DNA of 35,759 nt from Spirochaetaceae bacterium (GTDB lineage Bacteria; Spirochaetota; Spirochaetia; Treponematales; Breznakiellaceae): the NCBI GenBank assembly GCA_031281945.1, contig JAITER010000014.1, positions 1-35,759 of the forward strand, written 5' to 3'. The notes beneath the pieces were generated by a model. That model saw only the letters and a list, made by a program, of their open reading frames with translations. It ran no database searches and was not told the DNA's origin. Within the stretch, counting starts at the first letter, position 1. Every line of letters begins with the position of its first letter. This document shows, piece after piece, positions 25,401-32,950 of the stretch. The position numbers and the translations under genes are program-made.

Positions 25401-25588
25401 ATCAAACGGACGTCTTCCGCGCCCAGGCCGCTGTAGTTTGTTTCTACAGCGATTCTTGCCGGCCCTATTTCCGGCAAAACGTCCAAAGGAAGTTTTAACG
25501 CAAAAATAACAGCGGCTAGAAAAACAGCGCCTAACGTCATGCTTGTTGCGACAGGCCGATTAACAAAAAAACAAATCAGACTTTTCAT
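22427..25588 (-). CDS. RND-family transporter subunit 1
   Basis: An AcrB/HAE1-like inner-membrane permease of 1053 residues. ATG 25588 is chosen over TTG 25594 because TAGG lies seven bases before it. The typical opening CFFVNRPVATSM is followed by TM1, then porter segments (EDALSSLKGLERIRS, PNLPQNVEKPSV), a cluster of six TM helices, a cytoplasmic linker and the second repeat, with TM10 GLVVNNAIVLYEA. The AcrB Asp-Asp pair of TM4 appears as V-S-D (Ser399, Asp400), so one of the two proton-relay acids is missing. Residues about 523-535 in the linker between halves (around ARLVLNQPLGK) are encoded by a short palindromic repeat. It forms the operon core with the second RND gene (4-base overlap). 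Confidence 0.9.
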   Translation of the reverse strand: MKSLICFFVNRPVATSMTLGAVFLAAVIFALKLPLDVLPEIGPARIAVETNYSGLGAEDVRLIITTPVEDALSSLKGLERIRSVSRDGSSLVMLDFRWGTDSGRAALLVREAVDAVYPNLPQNVEKPSVRAAGAFMEPHAVIAVFAKNGDAVFERDFAEYELRTRLRRIDGVGIIVLSGGEEREIKVAVDLQRAAPQGFDVNGLALLVNGEIAETPAGTAKDGDREVIINSSGKPKKLRDIQYLNLSGNAGPFLLNDLAYVKMGNADPKSIWAFNGKKQTALEIWRQEGADPIALSVNIKKMIDEASKTFGRDVEAHIVYDKSPEIMERLKGLIVSGIFGSCAVFLTLCLFMRNIRTSVLAAISIPVAAAVSIIAVKLCGKTLNSMTLSGIMLGIGLVSDTSVVILDSLCRVFYGRPTGKKNDLKIAGGENLENGVSNKIAECAAALSASSFGGAATTVIVFLPVMFLPGALGELFGDLAVTLIASVIAGWLYAQLILPSLFGFAWRAGACGASRKFILPNKGRFKARLVLNQPLGKDFLDVKYARAVDFACRHPKIVLFSAAFFSAAGVLLLASRPVVFRTPESAGSVIVKAEYPAGTSMEKIGEEAVRISGSLKESDFIEKVTARAGAEYDDVLRRSEFGFSNEELFLQCTLKRNVNVNEAVAETKNILAKENFDTFNFPKISIDIPEDAAQKLLGVSSGRRLAVKGMDPKQTAEYVNKFIDEIRFQSAGVLDDIRLDPDGEKQELRITPNREAAAMAGVTSWKIAESIGSTTKGVFLNDVEFDGKPVKVRFSGIYEFQNENMLRKVKSIPILLDKGVFVLLDSVATVDYVKSPRVFARMDRSDMIYITMHPVPGSEKKLDVILDNIINKTPYISKEDESVFIKYNNSVLLTIILVLVLLYMTMGAQFESFILPFVFMLAIPFSVSGAGLALFASSSFLDSGAVIALVALFGLVVNNAIVLYEAVCSCLNHCDFIENAVKQAAKERFRAVLITTFTTVAVLTPLIISPEAQSERAMAVTMLGGCLTASLLTLFALPPVFLKYFMAKKKGMA
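23984..24022 (+). repeat. Second repeat type, copy inside RND subunit 1
   Basis: Contains the perfect stem-loop GGCTGGTT-CAA-AACCAGCC (23988-24006), followed by GGGCTTTGAAACGGC. The stretch TTCAAAACCAGCCGGGC and what follows matches the reverse complement of 34535-34572 at 22 of 28 aligned bases. It is read in frame through the linker between the two RND halves. Confidence 0.5.
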
Positions 25589-25596
25589 ATACAAAC

Positions 25597-27165
25597 CTAT
25601 TTAAACAATTCTATTCGCTGAATTGCGGTGTTTTTATTGCCTAAATCATCCTTAAGGCCGGAACCTATATAAAATGTAACCATACCATTCTTGTTTATAT
25701 TCTGAAATTTACCCCGCACTTCAACACGGGAATAATCAGAAAAAGTTTTTTCTTTTTCCTGCCACGTAAATTCTGAATCCGTCATTTTATAAGCAGAAAA
25801 ATTCATACAATTGTTTGTATATTCAATTCTAAAAAGCTCACGTAAAGAAAGAATGTCAATTTTTGAGTTTTTCGCCGTATCAAAATAAAGTTCTATCCAT
25901 GTTTCTATATCAGTTTCATATTTATAAGAGTCGTCCGAGCCTTCTATTTTAAAATCATATGGATAGCTCAAAAGAAAATCGTCTTTTTGATTTTCATTTA
26001 ACCGGTAAACCAGCGCGGAATCCGCGTTTTTGTCAGAGCTTGGTTTCCCCGGCATACGAAATCCCGCAAAAACAGGCGGTTTCGACGTCTCCCCGTTTGC
26101 GTATATCCTGTATATAAATACGTTTTCATTTTTGTTCCCATACATATCGAACAAACCGTTTTTAACGCTAATAATATATCTTTCTTCAAAAACCGGAATT
26201 TCCAAAAATCTAATTTTGATGGAATCAGAAAATCCGCTAAAAGGTTCAACGGCATATTTTATTGAGGGTTCTATTGTAATGCGGTTCTTTATTTGCATTA
26301 CATCTATTTTCTCTGTAAACTCCACAAGCAAACTGTATGTTTTTTCCCATAAACAATTTTCAAAAATCGAATCTGTTAAATTTACATTAGATGGAAAATA
26401 TCTGTTTAATTCAAAATTTTTATTATTATTTTCATCAACCGCAAATACACCGGATATATCAGGAATTTTTACATCATCTCCAAAAGAAAAATAAAAATTA
26501 TACTCATCTTTTAAAGGTACGCCGTATATACTTTCTAAGTCTTTAGATATATTTATTTTATATTCAATTCCATATTGCCATAACTCAACAGGAATAAAAG
26601 ACGCCAATGTATTATTTTCTGTTAATTCCCAATAACCAGATATATCTGGATTTATATTTATATTTTCTTTACACGAAACTATATCCACACTTTCGGAAAA
26701 ACAAATGCTTAAAACAGCGTCTGTTTCCATAATTACGGCGCCGTCTTTGGGAAAAGTTTCAACAATTTCAGGTCTGGGCTTTATTTTTTGGAAAGTCCAT
26801 TTGTTTTCAAATTCTTCCTCCAGCGAAAGGCCCTGGGTGTTTTTTGCGCCGGCGGAAACAACAAGTTTAAAATCTTTGCCGTAGTTAATTGGAAAAGACG
26901 GCGAAAAACAAACCGTCTTCCCGTTCCAAATAAAACGCCCGCTCACTCTTTCTTCATCCACAGTTAAAGAAAACGCGCTTTCAACAGACCGCTCGTCCGG
27001 CTCCTGGGAAAAACTAACCGAAATCCCAGCATCAGGCCGCGAAACGCCTTCTCTGGGAGACCAATCAACAACGGCGAATTCTTCCTCACGCAACACTTCG
27101 CAAGAAACAAAACAGATTAAAATAAACGATATAAGTATGCTAAACGCAAATACATATCTATTCAT
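25597..27165 (-). CDS. Lipoprotein with Ig-like (Big_5/SbsA-type) domains, second of pair
   Basis: A 522-residue predicted lipoprotein: a signal peptide with a CFVSC lipobox (Cys22), then tandem beta-sandwich modules with the Big_5 pattern. Module 1, about 35-130, has VDWSPREGVS, ISVSFSQEPDERSVE, FIWNGKTVCFSP and FKLVVSAGAKNTQG; module 2, about 132-230, has IVETFPKDGAVI, LSICFSESVD, ASFIPVELW and YKINISKDLES; more modules follow to about 360. The C-terminal 150 residues are beta-rich and unrecognised. ATG 27165 overlaps the upstream stop by four bases, and the RND gene follows after a few bases, so the protein is made in step with the pump. A structural or adaptor role in the periplasm or at the surface is inference. 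Confidence 0.7.
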   Translation of the reverse strand: MNRYVFAFSILISFILICFVSCEVLREEEFAVVDWSPREGVSRPDAGISVSFSQEPDERSVESAFSLTVDEERVSGRFIWNGKTVCFSPSFPINYGKDFKLVVSAGAKNTQGLSLEEEFENKWTFQKIKPRPEIVETFPKDGAVIMETDAVLSICFSESVDIVSCKENININPDISGYWELTENNTLASFIPVELWQYGIEYKINISKDLESIYGVPLKDEYNFYFSFGDDVKIPDISGVFAVDENNNKNFELNRYFPSNVNLTDSIFENCLWEKTYSLLVEFTEKIDVMQIKNRITIEPSIKYAVEPFSGFSDSIKIRFLEIPVFEERYIISVKNGLFDMYGNKNENVFIYRIYANGETSKPPVFAGFRMPGKPSSDKNADSALVYRLNENQKDDFLLSYPYDFKIEGSDDSYKYETDIETWIELYFDTAKNSKIDILSLRELFRIEYTNNCMNFSAYKMTDSEFTWQEKEKTFSDYSRVEVRGKFQNINKNGMVTFYIGSGLKDDLGNKNTAIQRIELFK

Positions 27166-28649
27166 TTTATAACCTCAAAATAAATATTTATTCCTTCTTT
27201 TATATAAGACCCTTTTCCATTTTCTGTTCCGCTTTCCATGCCCGCTATAGAAATTTTGTAAAACTTTTCTTTTCCACTCTCAAAAGATTCCACGCCCTGC
27301 CAATTAAATTCGACAATATCGTCAGAAAGCCATTTTACGCTCACAAGAGCCGCCGGCCCAAGAAACGCCGGAAATACAGGCGTCAACGTTATATTTCTGC
27401 TTATATTTCTTTTAGCTTCCGCCGTCCATAATTCAGACCACTTAAAAATTACAGAAAAATTCATAGCTGGATTTACAGCAATTTTATGTGTTTTTATATT
27501 CTCTATATCATTTCTGTATATATTTTTTTGAAAAGAACCGCTTGTAAATTTTAATTCATTAATATACATATAATTTATTGCGGACTTAAATGTATCGTTA
27601 TATTCGGATTTAATTTTTATTCCATATATATCAGAAGCATCTTTACTTACAGTCAAAATATATTCACTTTCCGGCGTTGGGTTTTTATATGGAATAAAAA
27701 CAAAAACGCTTCCCGATATTTGATCAATATAACCCAGCAAACCCGGCTGTATTTTCACCGCATTCCGCACACTCGCGGCGTCCATGTTTTTATCAAACCG
27801 GATTCCTATTCCGCAACCAAAAGGCAGGCCTGTTTCTTTAAGAAGGCCCACATCGGATTGCAAATAACCGGCGCCTTCCACCGGGCTTATTTTCGCGGCG
27901 TACAAATATTTTACAGATGGAAGAGCGGCTTCCTTGTTCGTAAAAAAAGTTCCGGTTTCTTTTTTTGCCAACGTAGAACCGGCTAAATTAAGGGCCTTTT
28001 TCGTCAAATTCCATGTAAAACTTTTAAAAGGCGTCAACTTTTCTTTTGTGCTTATTTCAACGCTAACATCGTCAATCCAGTTAAAAATTAAATCTTTACG
28101 CCCTTCCAGCGAAAAATTTTCTTCTACGCTACGCCTGTTCATGGGGGAAGAAAAAACAAGGTGTATTTTACCGCCATCCTCCACATCCACGCTTTCTCCA
28201 TCAGCCGGAGAAAACTTTATCAAATAAGGCTGCGTTTCCGCGCTTACAACAAAAAAAGGCACGGCAAAATCCGCATATCCATCGCGTCCGTCCAAAGTTT
28301 CAACGGTTCCAGAAAAATTCAACACATAACGCAATCCTGGGCGCCAGGGGGCTCTGGGCGAAAAAATCAATTTACCGGCTTCCCAAAAAACGTTTCCTTC
28401 AACAGATCCATCCGGGCTGGAAATTTTCAATATGCTTTCCGCTTCCGCCTTTTTTACCGGCGCGTCAAACTGTATAAAAACATTGGTTTTAGGGTCAGGC
28501 AAAATTGAATTTGCGAATTCTGGATAGCTTTGCATTCGAACTTCCCTAAAATCAATAAAGCCGCACGATAAAAAAGCGGCGCATAATAAAAAAACAACCG
28601 TCATCCATAAAACAGGAATAATGGATGCGTTATCTCGCGATTGATACAT
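27162..28649 (-). CDS. Lipoprotein with Ig-like (Big_5/SbsA-type) domains, first of pair
   Basis: A 495-residue predicted lipoprotein. ATG 28649 has AGGA eight bases upstream; the ATG at 28658 has its purine-rich stretch too close. The lipobox is AFLSC (Cys29). Ig-like modules follow: about 48-140 (TNVFIQFDAPVKKAEAES, NVFWEAGKLIFSP, LRYVLNFSG), then about 145-240 (IKFSPADGESV, IHLVFSSPMNRRSVEENF) and about 255-350 (GIGIRFDKNMDAASV, YILTVSKDASDIYG). The Fxxxmd..SV pattern with a terminal D..G loop is the Big_5 signature. It overlaps the end of the membrane-fusion gene by 20 bases and is overlapped by its paralogue-like neighbour. RND operons do not normally carry such proteins between the adaptor and the permease. 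Confidence 0.7.
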   Translation of the reverse strand: MYQSRDNASIIPVLWMTVVFLLCAAFLSCGFIDFREVRMQSYPEFANSILPDPKTNVFIQFDAPVKKAEAESILKISSPDGSVEGNVFWEAGKLIFSPRAPWRPGLRYVLNFSGTVETLDGRDGYADFAVPFFVVSAETQPYLIKFSPADGESVDVEDGGKIHLVFSSPMNRRSVEENFSLEGRKDLIFNWIDDVSVEISTKEKLTPFKSFTWNLTKKALNLAGSTLAKKETGTFFTNKEAALPSVKYLYAAKISPVEGAGYLQSDVGLLKETGLPFGCGIGIRFDKNMDAASVRNAVKIQPGLLGYIDQISGSVFVFIPYKNPTPESEYILTVSKDASDIYGIKIKSEYNDTFKSAINYMYINELKFTSGSFQKNIYRNDIENIKTHKIAVNPAMNFSVIFKWSELWTAEAKRNISRNITLTPVFPAFLGPAALVSVKWLSDDIVEFNWQGVESFESGKEKFYKISIAGMESGTENGKGSYIKEGINIYFEVIK

Positions 28650-29973
28650 ATTCACCATCCTGTAACGTTGAATCAGGATTAAGCGCCAGCAGTTCGCCTT
28701 CTTTTAATCCGTCAATCACTTCCCAGCCGCCTTCAATCACTTCTCCCAGAACAATCAATCGTTCATGCAGTTGTTTGCCATTTACAACAAAAACAGTCGC
28801 TTTGTTTTCCTGTCTGCCGGAGATGCAGTTTGAATTTAAAACGATAACTTCACGCGGCGCACCGGCGTTAATAACAACTCTGGCGAACATCCCCGGTTTA
28901 GCGTAATTTTTTCCAATTGTTTCACCAGAAATAAGTATTCGCACCATAAAAGTAAAAGACTGGGAGTCTGCGTAAGGAAAAACCAAATCCACTACGCCTT
29001 TAAAAACCGTGTTTGTACTATCCAGCGCGACAAAAGCCTCGCCGCCTTTTGTTATACGCAATGCGTCAGACTCCCTCACCGGAACAGAAACGCATAAAGA
29101 CTTTGTATCCATTAGTGTAAAAAGTTTCTCCTCTTTTTTAACCCGTTCACCTTCCTCAAAATAGCGCATAGCCAAAACACCGGAAGCCGGCGCCCTTGTA
29201 ACAAGTTCGCTTTTGGAAAGCAAAGTGGAACGCAGCTCCTTTTCAGCAGCCAAAACCCTTTCCTGGGCCGCGTTTACTTCGGCTTTAGCGCGTACAGTAG
29301 CCAAATCTATAAAAGCTTCATCAAGGGCGGCTTTTTCCAGTGGAACGGTAAAACCCGCTTCAATTAAATCTTTTTCCCTAAAACCCACCCTGCGTATAGC
29401 GATTTCCCGTTTAGAAAGCTCAATTCCAGACGCCTCGGCTTCCAGCGCAAATCTTGAAAGGCGAATTGCCTCTTCACTTACGCCTCCCGCTTCAAACAAA
29501 ACCATCTGTGCAATAAATTTACGTTCACTTTCTTTATACCTTTTTAACGCCTCCTCTAATTCCGCGTCCGCTTTTTCCAGCGAAAGCATTTGGGCTTCCG
29601 CTGAATACCGCGCCTCTATATATGCGGCGGAAGACAACCGCAATGAAGCCTGCGCGGTTGCGAATTCATTTTCCGCACGCCCAACCGCCAGTTCAATTTG
29701 TTCGTTAGAAAGTTCCGCGATTATATTTCCAGCGTGTATTACGTCTCCTTCTCTAAAATATAATTTTTTCAAAACGCCATCCTGTGAAGCCGATATATTA
29801 TATTTTTTTTGATACGAAAGCGCTCCAAAACCAAGTATCTCATTTGGCAATTCTTTTTTTCCCACAGCAAACGTGCGCACTTCTTTTATTGCTTTCGGCT
29901 GTTTATTTTTATTTTCATTCACACAGGAAAATAAAAATACAATGGAAACAAAAAATAAAAATTTAATACTCAT
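28630..29973 (-). CDS. RND periplasmic adaptor (membrane-fusion lipoprotein)
   Basis: A 447-residue HlyD/AcrA-type adaptor that would bridge the RND permease and the outer-membrane channel. A lipobox in FLFSC (Cys17) anchors it in the inner membrane. The first lipoyl half-motif is at 61-91 (SASQDGVLKKLYFREGDVI), followed by a long alpha-helical hairpin at about 92-256, then the second lipoyl half at 257-289 (RAPASGVLAMRYFEEGERV), a beta-barrel domain and a membrane-proximal domain ending LNPDSTLQDGEYVSIAR. The hairpin is rather long, as suits contact with a TolC-type partner. AAGGAA lies eight bases before ATG 29973. It sits between the TolC-like gene and the Ig-like lipoprotein genes in the same operon. 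Confidence 0.9.
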   Translation of the reverse strand: MSIKFLFFVSIVFLFSCVNENKNKQPKAIKEVRTFAVGKKELPNEILGFGALSYQKKYNISASQDGVLKKLYFREGDVIHAGNIIAELSNEQIELAVGRAENEFATAQASLRLSSAAYIEARYSAEAQMLSLEKADAELEEALKRYKESERKFIAQMVLFEAGGVSEEAIRLSRFALEAEASGIELSKREIAIRRVGFREKDLIEAGFTVPLEKAALDEAFIDLATVRAKAEVNAAQERVLAAEKELRSTLLSKSELVTRAPASGVLAMRYFEEGERVKKEEKLFTLMDTKSLCVSVPVRESDALRITKGGEAFVALDSTNTVFKGVVDLVFPYADSQSFTFMVRILISGETIGKNYAKPGMFARVVINAGAPREVIVLNSNCISGRQENKATVFVVNGKQLHERLIVLGEVIEGGWEVIDGLKEGELLALNPDSTLQDGEYVSIAR

Positions 29974-29986
29974 AATATCTTTTCCT

Positions 29987-30057
29987 TAACGCTAACACCG
30001 GTTAAACCGGATTTTTTAAACCTGTTGTTTAAAATCCAAAACATTTTGAAACAGCTT
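29987..30057 (-). repeat. Inverted repeats between the channel and adaptor genes
   Basis: The 87-base gap contains ACCGGTTAAACCGG and a hairpin formed by GGATTTTTTAAA and TTTAAAATCC around CCTGTTG. On the - strand, GCTGTTTCAAAA resembles GCTGGTTCAAAA of the repeat at 23984-24022, so this may be a diverged copy of the second repeat type. It could modulate channel-to-adaptor expression. Confidence 0.4.
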
Positions 30058-30060
30058 CAT

Positions 30061-31425
30061 TTATAAATATTTAAGTTCGCCTGGCTGTAAATCCAGCAAA
30101 GATTCCAGCGCTCGTTCTGCTTCCAGCAATCCTACAGCGGCCTGAATTACGGCTATTTCTTTTTGTATCAACATCGTTTGCGCGTCCATAAGCTCCAGCG
30201 AAGTAATTTGCCCCAAATCATGTTTCAAAACATATAAATTACGCTTATTTTTAGCGACTCGGCCCGCTTCAAGCGCGATTCGTCTTTTTTTATCCGCAAG
30301 AAGGCAATTTTCCCTCGCCGTTTTAACCGTTCTTGCAATTTGTTCAAGCGCGCCGGCGTATTTCTTTTGCTCATAGGCGAGCGCAAGACGCGCGGCTTTA
30401 ACAGACATGGAAGCGGCGGGATCGGGCGCCGGAACGAAAGACCCGGACAACCGGGCGGTTTTCGCGTCTTTACCCTGAACGCCCGCCGTTATTGAAGAAC
30501 TGCCGTTAAGCCACGGGCCGGCAAATTCCATGGAAATTCCAAGCGACCAGTTATATTTTGTAAGCGGGTATTGTTTCCCGCCCACGGAAAAGCTTCCTGT
30601 AGCACGTAACACCGGAAGCCAGGAAAAGGCCGCAAAACGCGCCGCTTCTTTTTTTTGACGTATAGACAAAAGCGCGTTTTTTAGATTCTGATTTCTTTCC
30701 AATGCGGCGAAAACTATTTTTTCCAAATCTGGCAATATTACACTTCTATACACGTCTATTTTTTCCGATAAAACCGGATATGTTTCCAATCCAAGCAAAT
30801 TTAAAAATTGTTCGTTCATTTCATTTATTTCCAGTTCAAGAAACTCTATTTCTATACGCGCTTCATCAATCGATATATCCGCTTCATCAATATCAGTTTG
30901 CACCGCAATTCCCAGTTCAAATTCTTTTTTTAATACATTTCTTTGTTCGTTTAATGTTTCATATCCGGTTTTTCGTATAGAGATGATTTCGCGGCTTGTT
31001 AATATGTCCCGGTATGTGCTTAAAGCCTTCTCCACAACTTCACCAGACGCGGTTCCTAACCGGCTCTCCCCAAGTTCAAGGCCCGCGAATTCAAGCTTGC
31101 GGGAAGAAGCAAGCTTGCCGCCGTCAAACAAAACATGGTCTACACTTATAGTATAATTTTTCTGAAACGAATCCGCTTGATATTCATAAAGCCTATCATC
31201 CTCGGACGCCTGGAGCGTAAATTTCGGCAAATACGCCCTCCACCCCAAACGCCAGACGCTTTTATTAATTTCCTGCAACGCTTTTTCGTTTTTTAACTCA
31301 TACGAAGCGGCGATTGCGAGATTCGCGGCGTCTTTAAACGTAATTTTCAGCGGCGCGGATGTTTGCCCGTACAAAAGGAACCGGCAAAAAAATAAAATTA
31401 CACATAACAAAAAAATCTGTTTCAT
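30061..31425 (-). CDS. TolC-like outer-membrane efflux protein
   Basis: A 454-residue protein of the outer-membrane efflux (OEP) family, which forms trimeric exit channels for RND pumps. A signal peptide (1-20, LLYG-QT) precedes two OEP repeats. The first opens with the typical ITFKDAANLAIAASYELKNEKALQEI and contains LPKFTLQASEDD and DHVLFDGGKLASSRK; the second includes ERNQNLKNALLSIRQKKEAARFAAFSWLPVLRATGSF and ends in the family-like LGQITSLELMDAQTMLIQKEIAVIQAA helix. It overlaps the upstream lipoprotein gene by four bases (ATGA). With the adaptor and RND genes it completes a tripartite pump. Confidence 0.9.
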   Translation of the reverse strand: MKQIFLLCVILFFCRFLLYGQTSAPLKITFKDAANLAIAASYELKNEKALQEINKSVWRLGWRAYLPKFTLQASEDDRLYEYQADSFQKNYTISVDHVLFDGGKLASSRKLEFAGLELGESRLGTASGEVVEKALSTYRDILTSREIISIRKTGYETLNEQRNVLKKEFELGIAVQTDIDEADISIDEARIEIEFLELEINEMNEQFLNLLGLETYPVLSEKIDVYRSVILPDLEKIVFAALERNQNLKNALLSIRQKKEAARFAAFSWLPVLRATGSFSVGGKQYPLTKYNWSLGISMEFAGPWLNGSSSITAGVQGKDAKTARLSGSFVPAPDPAASMSVKAARLALAYEQKKYAGALEQIARTVKTARENCLLADKKRRIALEAGRVAKNKRNLYVLKHDLGQITSLELMDAQTMLIQKEIAVIQAAVGLLEAERALESLLDLQPGELKYL

Positions 31426-31946
31426 TTATTCTTCCATGCGGCGCTGTTTTTTAATTGAAAAACCGCGTTTTTTACGCATTGTCTTAAAAACAATTCCAGG
31501 TTTTTGGAAGATGAAAAGCTTTTTGACCCCAGTGTTATTATGCGGCTTGCGGCGTCCGGCGTTAAAATACAATCATTCGCCTCGGCGATTTCACCGCCGT
31601 TCATTTCAAAATCCATATTTCTTTTTATAAACACTTCCATAGACAGGGATTTTTTTGCGTTCCAGGCGTCCGCGCATTCACGCTCGCTTAAATAAACGTC
31701 CACAATATAATCCGCGTTATTTCCGGCAAAAATCATTTTGTTTTCAAGAAAAAGAACAGGAAGCAAAACCGCTATTTCACGTTCAACGGCGTACCCTCCG
31801 CTTTTATCTACATTTATGCTTCCCAATTTAACGCTTGCAATGGCGTTCCCGTCATACGACCAACCCGTTCCATTCCTGGCAATGTCATTTGTTTTACAGG
31901 AAATAAAAAACACAACAAAAATAAATACACATATAATTTTATTCAT
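31422..31946 (-). CDS. Small lipoprotein leading the RND operon
   Basis: A 174-residue predicted lipoprotein of unknown function. The signal peptide MNKIICVFIFVVFFIS ends at lipobox FISC (Cys17). The mature part alternates beta-strand-like segments (AIASVKLGSINVD, IVDVYLSERE, LSMEVFIKRNMDF) and ends in a helix, broadly like small periplasmic accessory domains, but I cannot assign a family. AAGGAA lies before ATG 31946. It is the first gene of the block that continues by overlaps through TolC, adaptor, Ig-like proteins and RND subunits, which suggests an accessory of the pump. Confidence 0.6.
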   Translation of the reverse strand: MNKIICVFIFVVFFISCKTNDIARNGTGWSYDGNAIASVKLGSINVDKSGGYAVEREIAVLLPVLFLENKMIFAGNNADYIVDVYLSERECADAWNAKKSLSMEVFIKRNMDFEMNGGEIAEANDCILTPDAASRIITLGSKSFSSSKNLELFLRQCVKNAVFQLKNSAAWKNK

Positions 31947-31993
31947 AATTTTTTCCTTTTATTGCAAAACAAAAACCAGTCTGTCATTCAACA

Positions 31994-32106
31994 TTAGAGT
32001 TGTTTGGAAACTTCAGTTTTTGAACAACTTCCACTTAAAAAACGCAAAATGCCAGGCATTTTGCAAGACTTGGGCGACAACCAACCAGGGCGAGCGAACA
32101 AGTCCA
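31994..32106 (+). repeat. Dispersed palindromic repeat, copy B
   Basis: The core, 32025-32106, has CAACTTCCACTTAAAAAACG, the palindrome CAAAATGCCAGGCATTTTG, GACTTGGGCGACAACCAACC and GCGAACAAGTCCA. A 5' extension from 31994 forms its own stem (GTTGTT with AACAAC); copy D has an equivalent AGAGTT directly joined to CAACTTCC, as if the extension were a removable module. It fills the gap between the TPR lipoprotein and small lipoprotein genes. Confidence 0.85.
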
Positions 32107-32946
32107 TTATTCACCCGCTGTTTGCGCCGGTGTTTTTATTATGTTTTCCAAATTTTCTATTGTTTTATAAATAGGGCTTTGTGCGTAAATAAGCGCTTTT
32201 GCGCGGCGCAAATCTTCCAATGCGGCCTCGTCCCGGCCCGATCTCCAATGGAACCGCCCTCTGTCCAAAAAGGCGAGCGCGGTTTCGCCGGACGCTTCAA
32301 CGGCGCGGTTCAAATACGCCGATGCTGTTTTATCGCCGGCGCCGTCAGCGCTTTCAGCTAACTGGGCGGCGAGTCTTAAAGCGCGAACATTGGACGGGTC
32401 GTCCGAAATGATGTTTTCCACAATTAAAACCGCCTTTTTTTCATCGCCTTGTTCGTGGTATATACGCGCCAAAAATAAAGCCGCTTCCGTTTGAGTAGGC
32501 CGGCGTTTTAGAACCCGTCTAAAATCAGCGGCGGCTTTTTCAATATCGCCGGAAAAATAAAAAGCTTTGCCCCGCAGCGTTAAAGCGGGCGTAAATTTAC
32601 CGGTTTTTGGATTATTTAAAAGCATCTGCGAAGCGTCTTTAAAGCGGCCTTCCGCATAAATTTTTTGAGCGCGTATATACATTTGCAATGTATCGTCATC
32701 CACGTTTTTTTGCGCGGCGTTTTCCGGCAAGCATCCGCTTAAAGCAAGAACCAAAAGCGCAAACCAAAGAACTATTTGTACGTTTGCTTTTTTAAAAAAT
32801 TCCGGTTTATACCATCCTGAGCTCAATTTAGGAAAAAGTTTTTTAAAAATAATCCTTGCGTTTTTATATTTTGGCGATTCCGTTCCTTTATTTTCACAAA
32901 CACAATTTGTTTTAATTTTTATATTCTTGTGGATATATTTTTTCAA
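32107..32946 (-). CDS. TPR-repeat lipoprotein
   Basis: A predicted lipoprotein with about five TPR-like helical hairpins (YIRAQKIYAEGRFKDASQML, ALTLRGKAFYFSGDIEKAAADFRRVL, AALFLARIYHEQGDEKKAVLIVENI, and later ALAFLDRGRFHWRSGRDEAALEDLRRA). TPRs mediate protein-protein contacts. Start TTG 32946 is chosen because GAGGGTG lies directly upstream and five bases after the previous stop; the longer frame to 32982 has none. The lipobox LALSGC is unusually far in, at Cys72, behind a 55-residue basic stretch, so either the true start is internal and non-canonical or the protein has an extended n-region. Repeat copy B adjoins its 3' end. Confidence 0.65.
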   Translation of the reverse strand: MKKYIHKNIKIKTNCVCENKGTESPKYKNARIIFKKLFPKLSSGWYKPEFFKKANVQIVLWFALLVLALSGCLPENAAQKNVDDDTLQMYIRAQKIYAEGRFKDASQMLLNNPKTGKFTPALTLRGKAFYFSGDIEKAAADFRRVLKRRPTQTEAALFLARIYHEQGDEKKAVLIVENIISDDPSNVRALRLAAQLAESADGAGDKTASAYLNRAVEASGETALAFLDRGRFHWRSGRDEAALEDLRRAKALIYAQSPIYKTIENLENIIKTPAQTAGE

Positions 32947-32950
32947 AGCG

